A DNA stretch of 64,000 nucleotides. Source: Tenodera sinensis (taxonomy: Eukaryota > Arthropoda > Insecta > Mantodea > Mantidae). The first letter of the stretch is position 1; the number at the start of each line of letters is the position of its first letter. Under the pieces are notes generated by a model. It was not told the origin of the DNA. It did no database searches and saw only the letters and a program-made list of their open reading frames with translations. Positions 47,167-57,228 of this stretch are shown piece by piece. A program made the position numbers and the translations under genes. The DNA lies in assembly GCA_030765045.1 (NCBI GenBank), contig CM060967.1, positions 151,905,751 to 151,969,750 on the forward strand, given 5' to 3'.

Positions 47167-47370
47167 TTATCTAAACTATATTCGTATGACATCAGAGGAG
47201 TTGTAAATAAATGGTTTGCCTCGTATTTAAAAGGGATAAAACAGATGGTAGATTAGAATTTTTAGACACAAATACCAGTATACTTCAAAACCAAAGCTCG
47301 GAAATTAAAATGTTAAAATGTGAAGTTCCTCAAGGTTCTATCTTAGGCTCCCTAGTATGTATTAATGATA
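47167..47370 (+). pseudogene. LINE A reverse transcriptase, segment 2
   Basis: Resumes after the pogo insertion: LSKLYSYDIRGVVNKWFASY, then LKG and, in a second frame, RLEFLDTNTSILQNQSSEIK, CEVPQGSILGSLVCIND. VPQGSILG is RT motif 4. LINE B interrupts it right after IND at 47370. The apparent open frame 47211-47567 is a chimera of LINE A RT and LINE B endonuclease, not a gene. Confidence 0.75.
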
Positions 47371-48189
47371 TAAACCATAGTAGTATGAATATACAGAGCC
47401 TAAGAACTAAGGCAGAGAAGTTGAGTATTTACTTAAAAGATTTAGACTGCCATGTACTCTGTCTGGGTGAACATTGGTTAAAAGAAGAAGAAATAAGTTA
47501 TGTAAATATTGAGAATTTTAAACTAGTAAACTATTTCTATCGTAACATGAATAAAAATGTGGGGTAGTGGCTTACATTCATAATTCATTAGAAGCAAAAA
47601 ACTTGGAACTCAATTTTGTACAGAAAAGATTTTTGAAGCCACAGGGGTAATTATTGATGCATACAAAATCATAATAGTAGCAATCTATAGGTCACCTTTA
47701 GGAGATCCCAATTTGTTTTTAGAAGAAATTGACAAGCTTTTAAAGCATCTTTTAAATTTTAGACACAATGTGGTTGTTTGTGGGGACATAAATGCTCATT
47801 TTGATGTCACAACAGACAGGAACACAGTAGATAACTTCAAAAACTTATTGTGACAACTAGGCTGTCATTGTGCAAATAGGTCACCAACAGGAGGATCTGC
47901 ATGTCTAGACAATATCATAACAAATCTGAAGCAATAGTGTTGTCTAATAAATGTACTACAGCATTCACTATCAGATCATCAACCACTATTTTTATGGTAT
48001 TTGTATCAAAAAAAGACATTCACATTATCTCAAAAGAAAACTGTTAGAGAAATAAGAGATGTAACTGTAGGGACTGTAAATAAATTTAAAAACAGTTTGA
48101 GATCAGCTGGTTGGGAAGAGAGGTTATACAGTAAAGTAGAGTCAGCAGAAAACATTTTTAATATATTCTTAAAAACCTTGATGTATTCA

Positions 48190-48555
48190 GAGGTAGAACT
48201 AGAACTTAAAAATTCAATGCCACAACAGAGACAAATTACCCCAATGGTGACTTACTATTGTAAGTACTTTATATCCCAGGATTAAGATGTGAGATATAGA
48301 TACAGATGTGAGACTGCCTTTGTGGTTTACCAGGAAAAATACGAACTGGTTTGAGAATTTAATGCCATTCTGGCAGTTTGTCACAATAGCTCAGTGGTAG
48401 AGCATCCACCCGGTAAGCGGAAGGTCTGTGGTTCAAATCCCAGTTGTGGCATTGAATTTTTAAGTTCCAGTTCTACCTCTCAAACTTTGCCCACACACGG
48501 CTTGTGTGTTTAAAAACACCAACAGTAAGTTTGTTGGCATAAATAAATAATAATT
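48190..48555 (+). repeat. Foldback SINE-F, full-length, with 15-bp target duplication
   Basis: ACCTTGATGTATTCA flanks the insertion at 48175-48189 and 48556-48570. Removing it restores the LINE B frame (LKTLMYS|FDNICKKY). It opens with an inverted core (48190-48226), which is the reverse complement, one mismatch, of the direct core at 48444-48480. Between them lie about 150 bp of unique sequence and the tRNA-like head (48380-48450). After the direct core comes the tail GCCCACACACGGCTTGTGTG, then GTTTGTTGGCATAAATAAAT. Confidence 0.88.
48380..48450 (+). repeat. tRNA-Thr-like SINE head
   Basis: The 71 bases fold as a tRNA: acceptor GTCACAA/TTGTGGC pairs over seven positions (one G-T), the D arm is GCTC/GAGC within TAGCTCAGTGGTAGAGC (A box), the anticodon loop CCGGTAA would give GGT (Thr), and GGTTCAAATCC is a perfect B box. 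The anticodon and T stems each carry a mismatch. Its place inside a SINE with target duplications argues for an RNA polymerase III promoter of a retroposon, not a working tRNA. Confidence 0.75.
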
Positions 48556-50656
48556 ACCTTGATGTATTCATTTGACAACATTTGTAAAAAGTATAAAAAA
48601 ATTGTAAATATTAAATAAAAGGGTAAAAGGATAAAAAGGCAAGAATGGTGTAACTTAGGTTTAGAAAGAAACGAAGAAAAAGCTTATAATTTTAAAGGGC
48701 ATAAGAAAAGACCAGACAATACACTTTTAACAGAAATAAAGGAATATAGAAGCTATAAAAAATCTATAATAGAAGCGAAAAAGGAAGCAAATAAAAAATT
48801 CATAAATAACTCAGAGAATAAATGAAAGGCTGCATGGTCACTGTTTAACTCGATAAAGAAATCAACTGAAACAATAATTTTAGATGATGCAATACCACCT
48901 GATGACTTTAACAATTTTTTCATAGAATCAGTAAAGGAACTAGCATTGCAGGTAAATTATAGTATTAATAGCACTTTGAACATAGTAAGAGAAATGCCTC
49001 AAGGGGATGAAAATAATAGATTTGTGCTTAATACAGTTACATGTAGTAATGTTGAGAAGGTAACCAAGAAACTCAAAAATTCAAATACAAAAGACATATG
49101 ATTTTTACAATAATTTTATCAAAGAAATCTTACCATGTATTTTAATTCCCTTGACTTTCTATATTAACAGTTGCATTGAGGAAGGCGTTTTCCCAGCAGT
49201 TTTAAAATATTCAAATGTGACCCCAGTATACAAAAAAAAAGAGAGATAAACAAAAACCAAATAGTTACAGCCAATATTTTTGAATACCTACCTTATAAAA
49301 CAGCAACTACAAAATTATTTTGAAATTTGTTTAGCGATAGTTTGGGTATCGAAAAGGTAGGTCAACCATACTTGCAGTAGAGTCACTAGTGGAGAAGATT
49401 TACCAGGCTTTTGAAGATGGAGTTACAGCACATGTACACTATGTGATTTAAGTAAAGCTTTTGATTGTGTAAATCATGAAATTTTGATAAAGAAATTAGA
49501 ATATTATGGAATAAGAGACCATAGTGTAAAAATTTTCAAATCCTACCTCGAAAATCAACAAGTAGTATGAGTCGGAGGGAAAAAATCTCGGGTATTAAAA
49601 GTAACAACTGGAGTTCCACAGGGATCAGTTCTAGGGCCTTTACTCTTCCTGATAATGATCAATGATGTAAAATGTTCTCCATCTCATACAGTAGTATATG
49701 CTGATGATACATCTTTTTTCAATTTACATAAAGATGAGGAAGTATTGCCACAGTAAAAGCAACAACCAAAAAATCTCAATCCTGGTTTCAAAGCAATGCT
49801 TTTACATGAACAAAAGCAAGACACAAAATATCCATTTTGCTTTAAAAATTGTTGAACAAACAGAAAACAATATAAGCAACTCAGTTAAACTCCTAGGTAT
49901 AATCATAGATAAACAACTATCCTGGAATCCTCACACTGATCAAATATGTAGAAAATTATCATCAGTGGTATTTTTGCTAACAAATTTAAAACGAGTAACG
50001 TCACAAAATTTTGTTCTAATGGCTTATTTATCATTTTTTCACAGTGTTTTTAGATATGGACTTGTACTATGGGGTAGTAATTGAAGGATAGCTGACATTT
50101 TAAAAATTCAGAAAAAGATTATTAGAATATTGACAAACTCAAACAATGTAGAACTTGTAAATCATTATTTGCTGCATTGGGAATTCCAACAGTAGTAAAT
50201 GTATATATCTATGACGTTTTGATCAGTATTAAAGAAAATTTGCATAATTTTAACTTAAGGAATTCAGTACATGAACATGGGACAAGAAATAGGAATAGAA
50301 TTGATATCCCATATCATAGATTACAGAAAACTGTAACTACTATAAAGTAGAAATAAAGCTTTTCAATGCACTCCCACTAGAAACAGGATATCTAAATATT
50401 CAACCATTTAAGAACAGACAGTATAAATGGCTTTTAGAAAACCCCTTTTATAGTGCACAAGAATTTTATGAACAAAATAAGACTGGATTGTAAACTTATA
50501 TAAATCTTAGTTAGTAAATATAAGTGTATATCTTAAGTTAGCAATATTTGTATGTACATATTTATAGAATGAGTATAGTAAGTTGTTTTTGAAGAAGTCT
50601 ATGGTAATTATTGTAATTACTAAATGGCTAATAAAGTTACAATATAGATAATGATA

Positions 50657-51145
50657 ATGCTAAACTTGCAATCTTCGCAATGATGCAAATATACTCATTA
50701 TTGCTAATGACAAAATCCATATACTTCAGAACCTGAATAAAGTAAATGACAAAATAGTAGCAACAGGTTTTTGGCATAAAGCAAATATAAGTATCACTTT
50801 TTCAGATTTTCATCTAAATGGTACTAAAATCACTTACATAACAGACACTAAATTTGTAGGTGTGTGGTTAAATCAAAACTGGGATTTGACTGTACATATA
50901 GAAGATCTGATCAAAAAATTAAGTAAGCAGTGTTATGCTATAAAAACATTAAAAATTTATGATGTCAGACATGAATACGGTAAGAGCAGCATATGTTCCA
51001 TACTTTCATACGCTTTTAATTTATGGCAACATCTTCTGGGTCAACTCAAAGATGTCAGAAAAAGTCTTTAGATTGCAAAAGAGAGTTATACAAATAATTG
51101 TTATGCAACCCACTTATGTGAGCTGTAGAGCATATTCTAAAGTCA
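50657..51145 (+). pseudogene. LINE A reverse transcriptase, segment 3
   Basis: Continues directly from 47370 once LINE B is removed (CIND|NAKLAIFA, in frame). A one-base slip then gives DANILIIANDK, corresponding to the FADD active-site region. Further segments are TYITDTKFVGVWLNQNWDLT, VHIEDLIKKLSKQCYAIKTL, FHTLLIYGNIFWVN and VFRLQKRVIQIIV, the usual C-terminal order. It ends where the GTGTGG array begins. Confidence 0.75.
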
Positions 51146-51149
51146 GAAT

Positions 51150-51342
51150 TATGAGTGTGTGTGTGTGTGGTGTGTGGTGTGTGGTGTGTGGTGTGTGTGG
51201 TGTGTGGTGTGTGTGATGTGGTGTGGTGTGGTGTGGTGTGGTGTGGTGTGGTGTGGTGTGGTGTGGTGTGGTGTGGTGTGTGGTGTGGTGTGGTGTGTGG
51301 TGTGGTGTGGTGTGTGGTGTGTGGTGTGTGTGTGCGCGTGCA
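51150..51342 (+). repeat. (GTGTGGT)n / (GTGTG)n minisatellite
   Basis: About 190 bases are strongly strand-asymmetric and made only of G and T apart from an isolated A or C. Units are mainly GTGTG and GTGTGGT. The lack of C on this strand creates long false open frames on both strands. Confidence 0.95.
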
Positions 51343-52047
51343 TGTGTAACAAAAATATATATGTATATATAAAATTGTATAACAAGTTGTCACTTCATAT
51401 AAAACAGGTAGAAAAGATAGTCTCTCAAAACCAAATTGCAGAAATTCTTAATTGAAAAATGTTTTTATTCTATAAGAGCTTTTAGTTACTTAGTTTTATT
51501 ACCATGTTTTCTCCTCTTCAATATTACCATTGTCCAAAAATTTGTATTCTCTTTTGTATACTTTGTTTTCTGCAATTACTATGTTTTGCACATTTTGCAT
51601 CTATTACTATGGCAATGTTATTCTGTAAATACTGTGCTTGACATGTCCATTATCTCATACAAGATACAAAGGATGAATAAAAAATACAATACATGTTAAA
51701 TGATTGAAACAGAAAGAATAATGACAGGAAACATACCATATCATGCATGGCTATAAACTTAACATTTCTACAATATTGTTTAAACATGTACATTTTGTGT
51801 ATACATTTTGCCAAAACTTGACAAACTTCCAAGGGAACCACTCCCCTTTCCCACTGGGTTGTAACCATTAGCCAACAAAAGGCAACCCTCATAAACAGGA
51901 CAAGAGGCAATGTAGCTGTCATGTGGTTCTTTTATATTTTTAAGCCACAAACCATGTAAAATCCATATCTAAAAGTAATGCCATCTTTGGCAGTGGAGAG
52001 GGGCAGAATTGTTATATATTAGTAAAAACTATAATGTTCTTCCACAC

Positions 52048-52105
52048 AATAGCCGTGTGCAGGACAGGTCTCTCTCTACCCTTTCCAATCATGTAAATTT
52101 AGCAT
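52048..52105. repeat. SINE-F foldback fragment
   Basis: A reversed tail (CACAATAGCCGTGTGCAGGAC) is followed directly by a forward core end (CTCTACCCTTTCCAATCATG), matching the arm end at 402-420. This is the same head-to-head arrangement with the middle deleted. Confidence 0.45.
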
Positions 52106-52118
52106 TTCTGTCTTTATA

Positions 52119-53176
52119 CAGTATAACCTTGCTAACACAAATCTGAAGGGGCCGAAAAATCAAGAGTTCATGTGAAAAAAAATTGTGTTAAGTGAAAAGC
52201 ACATTTTAATAGGTATACACGTAAAGTAGTACATAAATGCATTATATACTACAGTATCAATCATTTTACATTACTGTAGACTTATAGTACTATTAAGTGA
52301 CTTTAAAAGTATATGTACTCACAAATTACACTATTTCCTTGGAAAAAATTTGAACAGATGAAACTGAATGTCTCTTTTGGAACTGATACAGCCAACCGCA
52401 CAACAACTGAAGTCTTTGATGCCTATATTTTTGGCAATCTCATTTGTTTTTGACTCAATCAAAGGGCCACTTATAGGTATGTTAGATGTGTGCATATGCT
52501 TGAACCATTTTAGCAGTAATGTCTTCATACTTAGTGTTACAAAGTTATTTGTTATCTGTTTATTATTTATTTGCTTCCAGAACTGATGCAGCAGCATTAA
52601 TGATTTTTTTCCCAATTCTTAATTAGCGAAGATAAAGTGGATTTGAGAATTCCAAACTGGTCTGCAATTGCTGGTTTTTGTACCACGATCCACTTAATCT
52701 AGAATCTTAAGCTTTACTTGTACATTTAGAGCTGTATGTTTCCTCTTTGCCATGTTTCATGTGCTACTGTTTGTAGATTTTTATTCAGTACTCTAACTTG
52801 CTTTAGCTACGACTAAAAGAACACCTGGTATCAAATAAATTTCTAAATGTTAATACACAAATGATTGAATTTATTTAAATGTGTCACACAAGCTGATTGT
52901 TGAGGTGATAATTGAGGCTACTGACCCAACATGTTAGAAACAAGTCAACAATGGGTAGTTAGCCTTGTAGTTACATTTCTTGCATTCATTTTGAAACAAA
53001 AATTACTACTTAAAAGTATTGTAACATAAGAACTTTGTGTTACAATGAAATTTAATTACACTAGGGACTGAAATCAAAATTTGTGTTAACCGATAAAATT
53101 TCCCATAAGAACAAATGAATTCCTGCTGGGACAGGATTCAGATTAACCACGAGTTCGTGCTAACGAGGTTATACTA
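52119..53176 (-). mobile_element. Tigger-like element, second copy
   Basis: Inverted ends CAGTATAACCTTGCTAACAC and (complement of the right end) TAGTATAACCTCGTTAGCAC are of the Tigger type, flanked by TA at 52117-52118 and 53177-53178. The 1058-bp length is less than half of a full Tigger. It lies in an intron of the coiled-coil gene. Confidence 0.82.
52331..52753 (-). pseudogene. Tigger transposase N-terminal DNA-binding region
   Basis: From an ATG at 52753 the minus strand reads MAKRKHTALNVQVKLKILD, then a stop and a frameshift, then LKSTLSSLI-type residues (first helix-turn-helix). The following segment has WFKHMHTSNIPISGPLIESK, TNEIAKNIGIKDFSCC, the second CENP-B-type DNA-binding domain, where NIPISGPL is highly typical. 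The DDE catalytic domain is absent. Confidence 0.75.
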
Positions 53177-53739
53177 TATTTTGTCTGAGATGAAACTCCT
53201 TTTGCTTTATTTTCTGCAGTGGCTATACCTGACAGCTTTCCATTCCAATGATTATTCAGTTTCAAAGTATTTAAGCCTATACAAGCTTGCTGCTTCAAAG
53301 GTGTTCACAGTTTGTATCACTGTAAATACTTTTGGATCTAGCATCTTTTTTAAACGGAGAGGGACAAATACTTGGCAAACAAAGTTCATCTCTTACTGAT
53401 ATCAGGACTGCATGCAAGCATGTTCAGCTTTATGTGACATTAAAGCATATTTTGAGCAGATGAAATAAATGTGAATTTATAGCAGATATGAAGAATGAGA
53501 GTGATATTCATTCAATGCTTTTGACTGGTGAAAGAAAAGTTGAGTACTTAGGGAGGACAAAATTAACCAAACTGACACCTTTTGGTTACAAAAAACAAGA
53601 ATGAAAAATATACAAAACAGTGATGCTTCTTAGTGAGATATTTAAAGAAGCATTTGAAAATCTGTTGATTGTTTAATGCAAGCATATGTTGCCCAAAAAC
53701 ATAAATATATAGGTTTTTCCTCTGAAAAATAACACATAC

Positions 53740-53855
53740 CTTGAAGTAGAAATTTCTTTGCATGTATTGTTGAAATGATCTTGAGCAGTTTGTGTAGCAG
53801 AAGTTAAGTAAGATTCAAAGTTTCCTGTTTTCCGGTGTAGAAGTTCTTTCATATC
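53740..53855 (-). CDS. Coiled-coil gene, internal exon
   Basis: Acceptor TTATGTTCAG|GAT and donor CAAG|GTATGT bound 116 bases, phase 0 in and phase 2 out. The 38 codons read DMKELLHRKTGNFESYLTSA, TQTAQDHFNNTCKEISTS, plus AG that starts an Arg codon completed at 42823. There is no similarity to mobile elements. Upstream it can join either the exon at 60085-60155 or that at 62949-63046, since both end in phase 0. Confidence 0.72.
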
Positions 53856-53974
53856 CTGAACATAAAAAATCAGATCATCATATACTTCTACCTGAATATT
53901 AGTGAAGTGAAGTATAAGTAAAAGAAATAAGCCAGAAAATTAATGACACATTTCTTCACTTATCTTACATATTT

Positions 53975-55940
53975 AAACGAGCAATTCTTGTATATATATA
54001 TATATTTATTCCGCGCAACTTGGAAACGGCTCTAAGGATTTCGATCAAATTTTGTATTCAGATAGGGTTTTGCTTCTTAAGTTCATCTATATAGGCGTAA
54101 TCCCCGAAAAAACGCGATTTTACATAAAAAATAACATTTTTTATTCCCGCTTCTACAGTGCAATTCTTGTATATATATTCCCCGTATTTCAGAAACGGCT
54201 CTAAAGATTTGGTTAAATTTTGGTATACATGCATATTACATTCACAGTGTTTTCTCTACTCACTTTTAGGTAACACATTCACATCTCTTTCTCCACTCAG
54301 TCTTCTATAAACAATGTTCCATAAAAAACATGATTTTGTACCAAAAACATTTTATCCCCACTTTTAAAATAAGTCATACCATGTTCTGTATGTTTGAAAC
54401 AGAAGTGCTATTACATTCACACTGTTTTCTCCTCTCACTTTTAGGTAACACATTCATATCTCTTTCACTACTCACTCTTCTGTAAACAATTTTCCATAAA
54501 AAGCATGATTTTGCACCGAAAAACACTTTTATCCCCACTTTTAAAATAAGTCAAACCATATTTTGTATGTTTGAAACAGAAGTGCTATTACATTCACACT
54601 GTTTTCTCCTCTCACTTTTAGGTAACACATTCACATCTCTTTCACTACTCACTCTTCTGTAAACAATTTTCCATAAAAAGCATGATTTTGCACCAAAAAC
54701 ACTTTTATACCCACTTTTAAAATTAGTCATACCATGCTCTGTATGTTTTAAATAGAAATGCTATTACATTCACACTGTTTTCTCCTCTCACTCTTAGGTA
54801 ACACATTCACAACTCTCTCTACTCACTCTTCTACAAAGAAGTCATACAATTTCGTGCATATTTGAAATAGAAATGCTATGTATTACATTCATACTGTTTT
54901 CTCTACTTGCTTTTGTGTAACGCACTCATAACTGTTTCTCTACTTACTCTTCTAGAAATAAGTCATACAATTTTGTGCATGTTTGATATAGAAATGCTCC
55001 ATGTTACATTACCAGTGTTTACTCACTTTAGGTAACACCTTCACATGAATTTCTCCACTTACTCTTCTACAAACAATTCATATGATCTATACAACTTGAA
55101 TGTTTGTATATATCCTGTATACTGTTAATCTCGAAAACCGCTTAACCGATCACCGCGAAATTCGGTACGTATATGTATTTTTTTCATGGAGAGTTTTTAT
55201 GGTAACAATTTTACTACACAATATATTATTTTCAAATGGTTTTCTACTGGCTTTTCTTTTACGTAGCGCATTCATGTATCCTCTGTTTGTCCTTCAACAT
55301 ACAATTCATATAATATTCTAGGATTGAAATATAAATGCAGCGTATTACATCCACACGATTTCCTCTACTAATCTTACTTTATGAGGCACAATCAGTCTTC
55401 TTTCGCTATTCACCCTTCAATATATAATTCATACAATTTGCTATATGCTTGAAACAAATACAATGTATTACATTCATACTACTTTCTCTACTCACTTTTG
55501 TTTTACGTAACAATTCACATGTTATTCCCTATGGTTTATCAACTTCATACATACCAACACCTATACATATCTTATGTTGAAGAGTGATAAAATTCCAAAA
55601 CAGGTTGACCGATCGCCATGAAAAGTGACATATCTAATTTTTTTCATGGCGAAGGATTTTATGCAATCCATTTCACCACGCAATGTATTACATTCACATG
55701 GTTTTCTCTATCCCCTTTTCTTTTACCTAACATACTACTACTTCCTCTTCTGCAAACAATCCATACATTTTTCCATACACTTGAAGTATGAGTGCAACGT
55801 ATAACATTCACATGGTTTTTCTACTCATTTTTCTTTAGTAAAACACAATCACATTTCTTTCACTACTCCCACTTCGACGAACAATTCATACAATTTCCTT
55901 TATGTTTGAAACATAAATGTGTAGTACATTCACATGGCTT
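53975..55940 (+). repeat. Tandem-repeat-rich element TR-E, copy 2
   Basis: Starts with AATTCTTGTATATATATATA and AACTTGGAAACGGCTCTAAG, repeated in diverged form near 54170-54210. A tandem array follows (about 54235-55070; units with TTTTCTCCTCTCACTTTTAG, GTAACACATTCACATCTCTT, ACTCACTCTTCTGTAAACAA, AAAAGCATGATTTTGCACC). Next are AACCGCTTAACCGATCACCG and ACAGGTTGACCGATCGCCAT. Everything from about 54235 to 55720 is the reverse complement of 8440-9975. The family resembles widespread non-autonomous arthropod repeats, possibly Helitron-related. Confidence 0.78.
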
Positions 55941-56059
55941 TATCAACCAGCTTTACTTCCTGTAGTATTTGTTATTCTTCAACATTGCTTTTGCTTAGTG
56001 TCGCTCCGGTGTTTTAATAAAAAATAAAGAAATAGTTAAAAAAGTAACGTAATCACAAT

Positions 56060-56593
56060 TGGTGTCAGGAGTGCGACGAAAAGCACGATATGGAACAGTT
56101 GATGAAACAAATGTTAGCCAAGATGGACATAATGGCAAATGAAATAAATTCCGGAATGTGGCATGGGGAACAAATATGAAAACCGAATTGGAAAAATGTA
56201 AACTACGGAATAGAAAATATGAGAACAAAAATGGAAGCCAAATTGAAAATGTAAACTCCGAAACGGAAAAGATGAAGACAGAAATGAAGAAATATGAAGA
56301 CAGGTCTATCGGAGAATACCAACGAGCGACTGGCCGGGGTTAAGGAAGCGATGGAAGAACTCGACGGAAGTATGAAGGACCTTGGCCAACGTGTTAACGT
56401 CCTGGAGCAAAGAACTGAACTCCATAATGGAACAAATGCTCGACGAAAACCTCAAACTGGGTGGATATCTACGGGGAGGCCTGCTTTCAGCAGTACACGT
56501 TTTACATCTGAAATGATGGTGTTTATGAAATATTTTATGTATTTCTATATCTCTTGTATCTCGGACATTACTCTTAACAATTGCGACAAGTAG
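56060..56593 (+). pseudogene. Ty3/gypsy-like fragment: primer-binding site and gag start
   Basis: TGGTGTCAGGAGTG (56060-56073) is the exact complement of a typical animal tRNA-Leu 3' end with CCA, i.e. a retroviral-type primer-binding site. An ATG follows at 56090. Three short overlapping frames, broken by frameshifts, encode Lys/Glu/Met-rich helices (56158-56343) and a coiled-coil stretch (VKEAMEELDGSMKDL, 56294 onward), as expected for a gag N-terminus. The bases before the site (about 55970-56059) are probably the end of the 5' LTR. No protease or polymerase follows. Confidence 0.55.
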
Positions 56594-56659
56594 TTTTATT
56601 TAGTTAACGTTTTGCCTTTCAGGTTTATCTAAATAAGTATCTTCACCCACAAAAAAACA

Positions 56660-56712
56660 AGATTTCACAAAAACAGAGGCCAAAAACGCCGAGCGAAGCT
56701 CGATCAGCCAGG
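56660..56712 (+). repeat. Possible Helitron-type 3' terminus of TR-E
   Basis: GCCGAGCGAAGCTCGATC can form a short stable hairpin (CGAGC/GCTCG), followed 11-12 bases later by GGTACT. Helitrons end with such a hairpin followed by CTRR. Here the last bases (CTCC) do not fit exactly. If it belongs to TR-E, the gypsy fragment lies inside that element. Confidence 0.35.
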
Positions 56713-56714
56713 TA

Positions 56715-57185
56715 CTCCAAATTTAAGGGGATATGTTTCAAGCAGCTTTGAGCTCATCCTCAGCTTTTTCTCTGATTGTTTTCACTATGTCCATGTGCAT
56801 TGTCTTATGATGAAACTATCTGGCAGTAGGATGATACATTTAATTAGGTTGTGAGCACTAGAATAGCAAAATTCTTTAAGCAACATTGGGTTTTAATTAT
56901 ATAAATCTTTTCTCATACTGTTAGTTCAATTGGTTGGTTTGTGTGCTTCCAAAGTTTTATTTCCCTGCTGCTATTAGTTTTCAAACCAAAAGTTGCTGAC
57001 TGCTAATTTTTTCCAAACTCTATCTTTAATGTGTCTGATGATTTTTTTAGTTTGTACTTCCATACTTCTCTTGGTTTTATCCACATATACTCTGTTGCAG
57101 TCTTCACAATCAATTTGATAGACTCTCAGATTTTATCTTTATTGACAGCTGGGTTTTGATTGAAGATTTCTGCAGGTTCCTAATG
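56715..57185 (-). pseudogene. Penelope-like element fragment with GIY-YIG-like region
   Basis: On the minus strand, 56985-57125 reads VYQIDCEDCNRVYVDKTKR followed by KIIRHIKDRV. This matches the pattern VY.I.C.DC...YVG.T.R.. of the GIY-YIG endonuclease at the C-terminus of Penelope-like elements, with the usual Gly replaced by Asp. The 3' end (56729-56770) holds GCTGAGGATGAGCTC and GCTGCTTGAAAC, an arrangement shared with the palindrome at 21876-22139. The reverse transcriptase is absent. Confidence 0.6.
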
Positions 57186-57228
57186 TATTCATTGTGTGGT
57201 ACTAAGCCAGCTTTTCTTTTCATTTTTT

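Larger units (their letters stand above)
47371..50648 (+). mobile_element. LINE B (CR1/jockey-like), nearly complete ORF2, inserted in LINE A
   Basis: Order of domains: an AP-endonuclease from its first motif (MNIQSLRTKAEKLSIYLKD, CHVLCLGEHWLKEEEIS, IIIVAIYRSPLGDP, VVVCGDINAHFD, SDHQPLFL) to about 48000, then a linker. The reverse transcriptase follows (LCDLSKAFDCVNHEILIKKL, TGVPQGSVLGPLLFLIMIND, active site YADD at 49697-49708, LGIIIDKQLSWNPH) and ends YKWLLENPFYSAQEFYEQNK about 50490. Several stops and frameshifts make it inactive. The 8-base TAATGATA at 47363-47370 and 50649-50656 is the probable target duplication. A SINE interrupts it at 48190. Clade assignment is by motif only. Confidence 0.8.

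Noticed and set aside
47211..47567. A 118-codon open frame containing VPQGSILG and an endonuclease start
   Set aside because: It is a chimera created where LINE B inserted into LINE A, as the TAATGATA duplication and the in-frame rejoining at 50657 show.
48380..48450. Functional tRNA-Thr gene
   Set aside because: It folds well but lies inside a SINE with target duplications and has stem mismatches, so it is a SINE promoter.
51055..51455. Long open frames of His/Thr/Pro or Val/Cys repeats on both strands
   Set aside because: They are translations of the GTGTGG minisatellite; lack of C and A on one strand removes stop codons.
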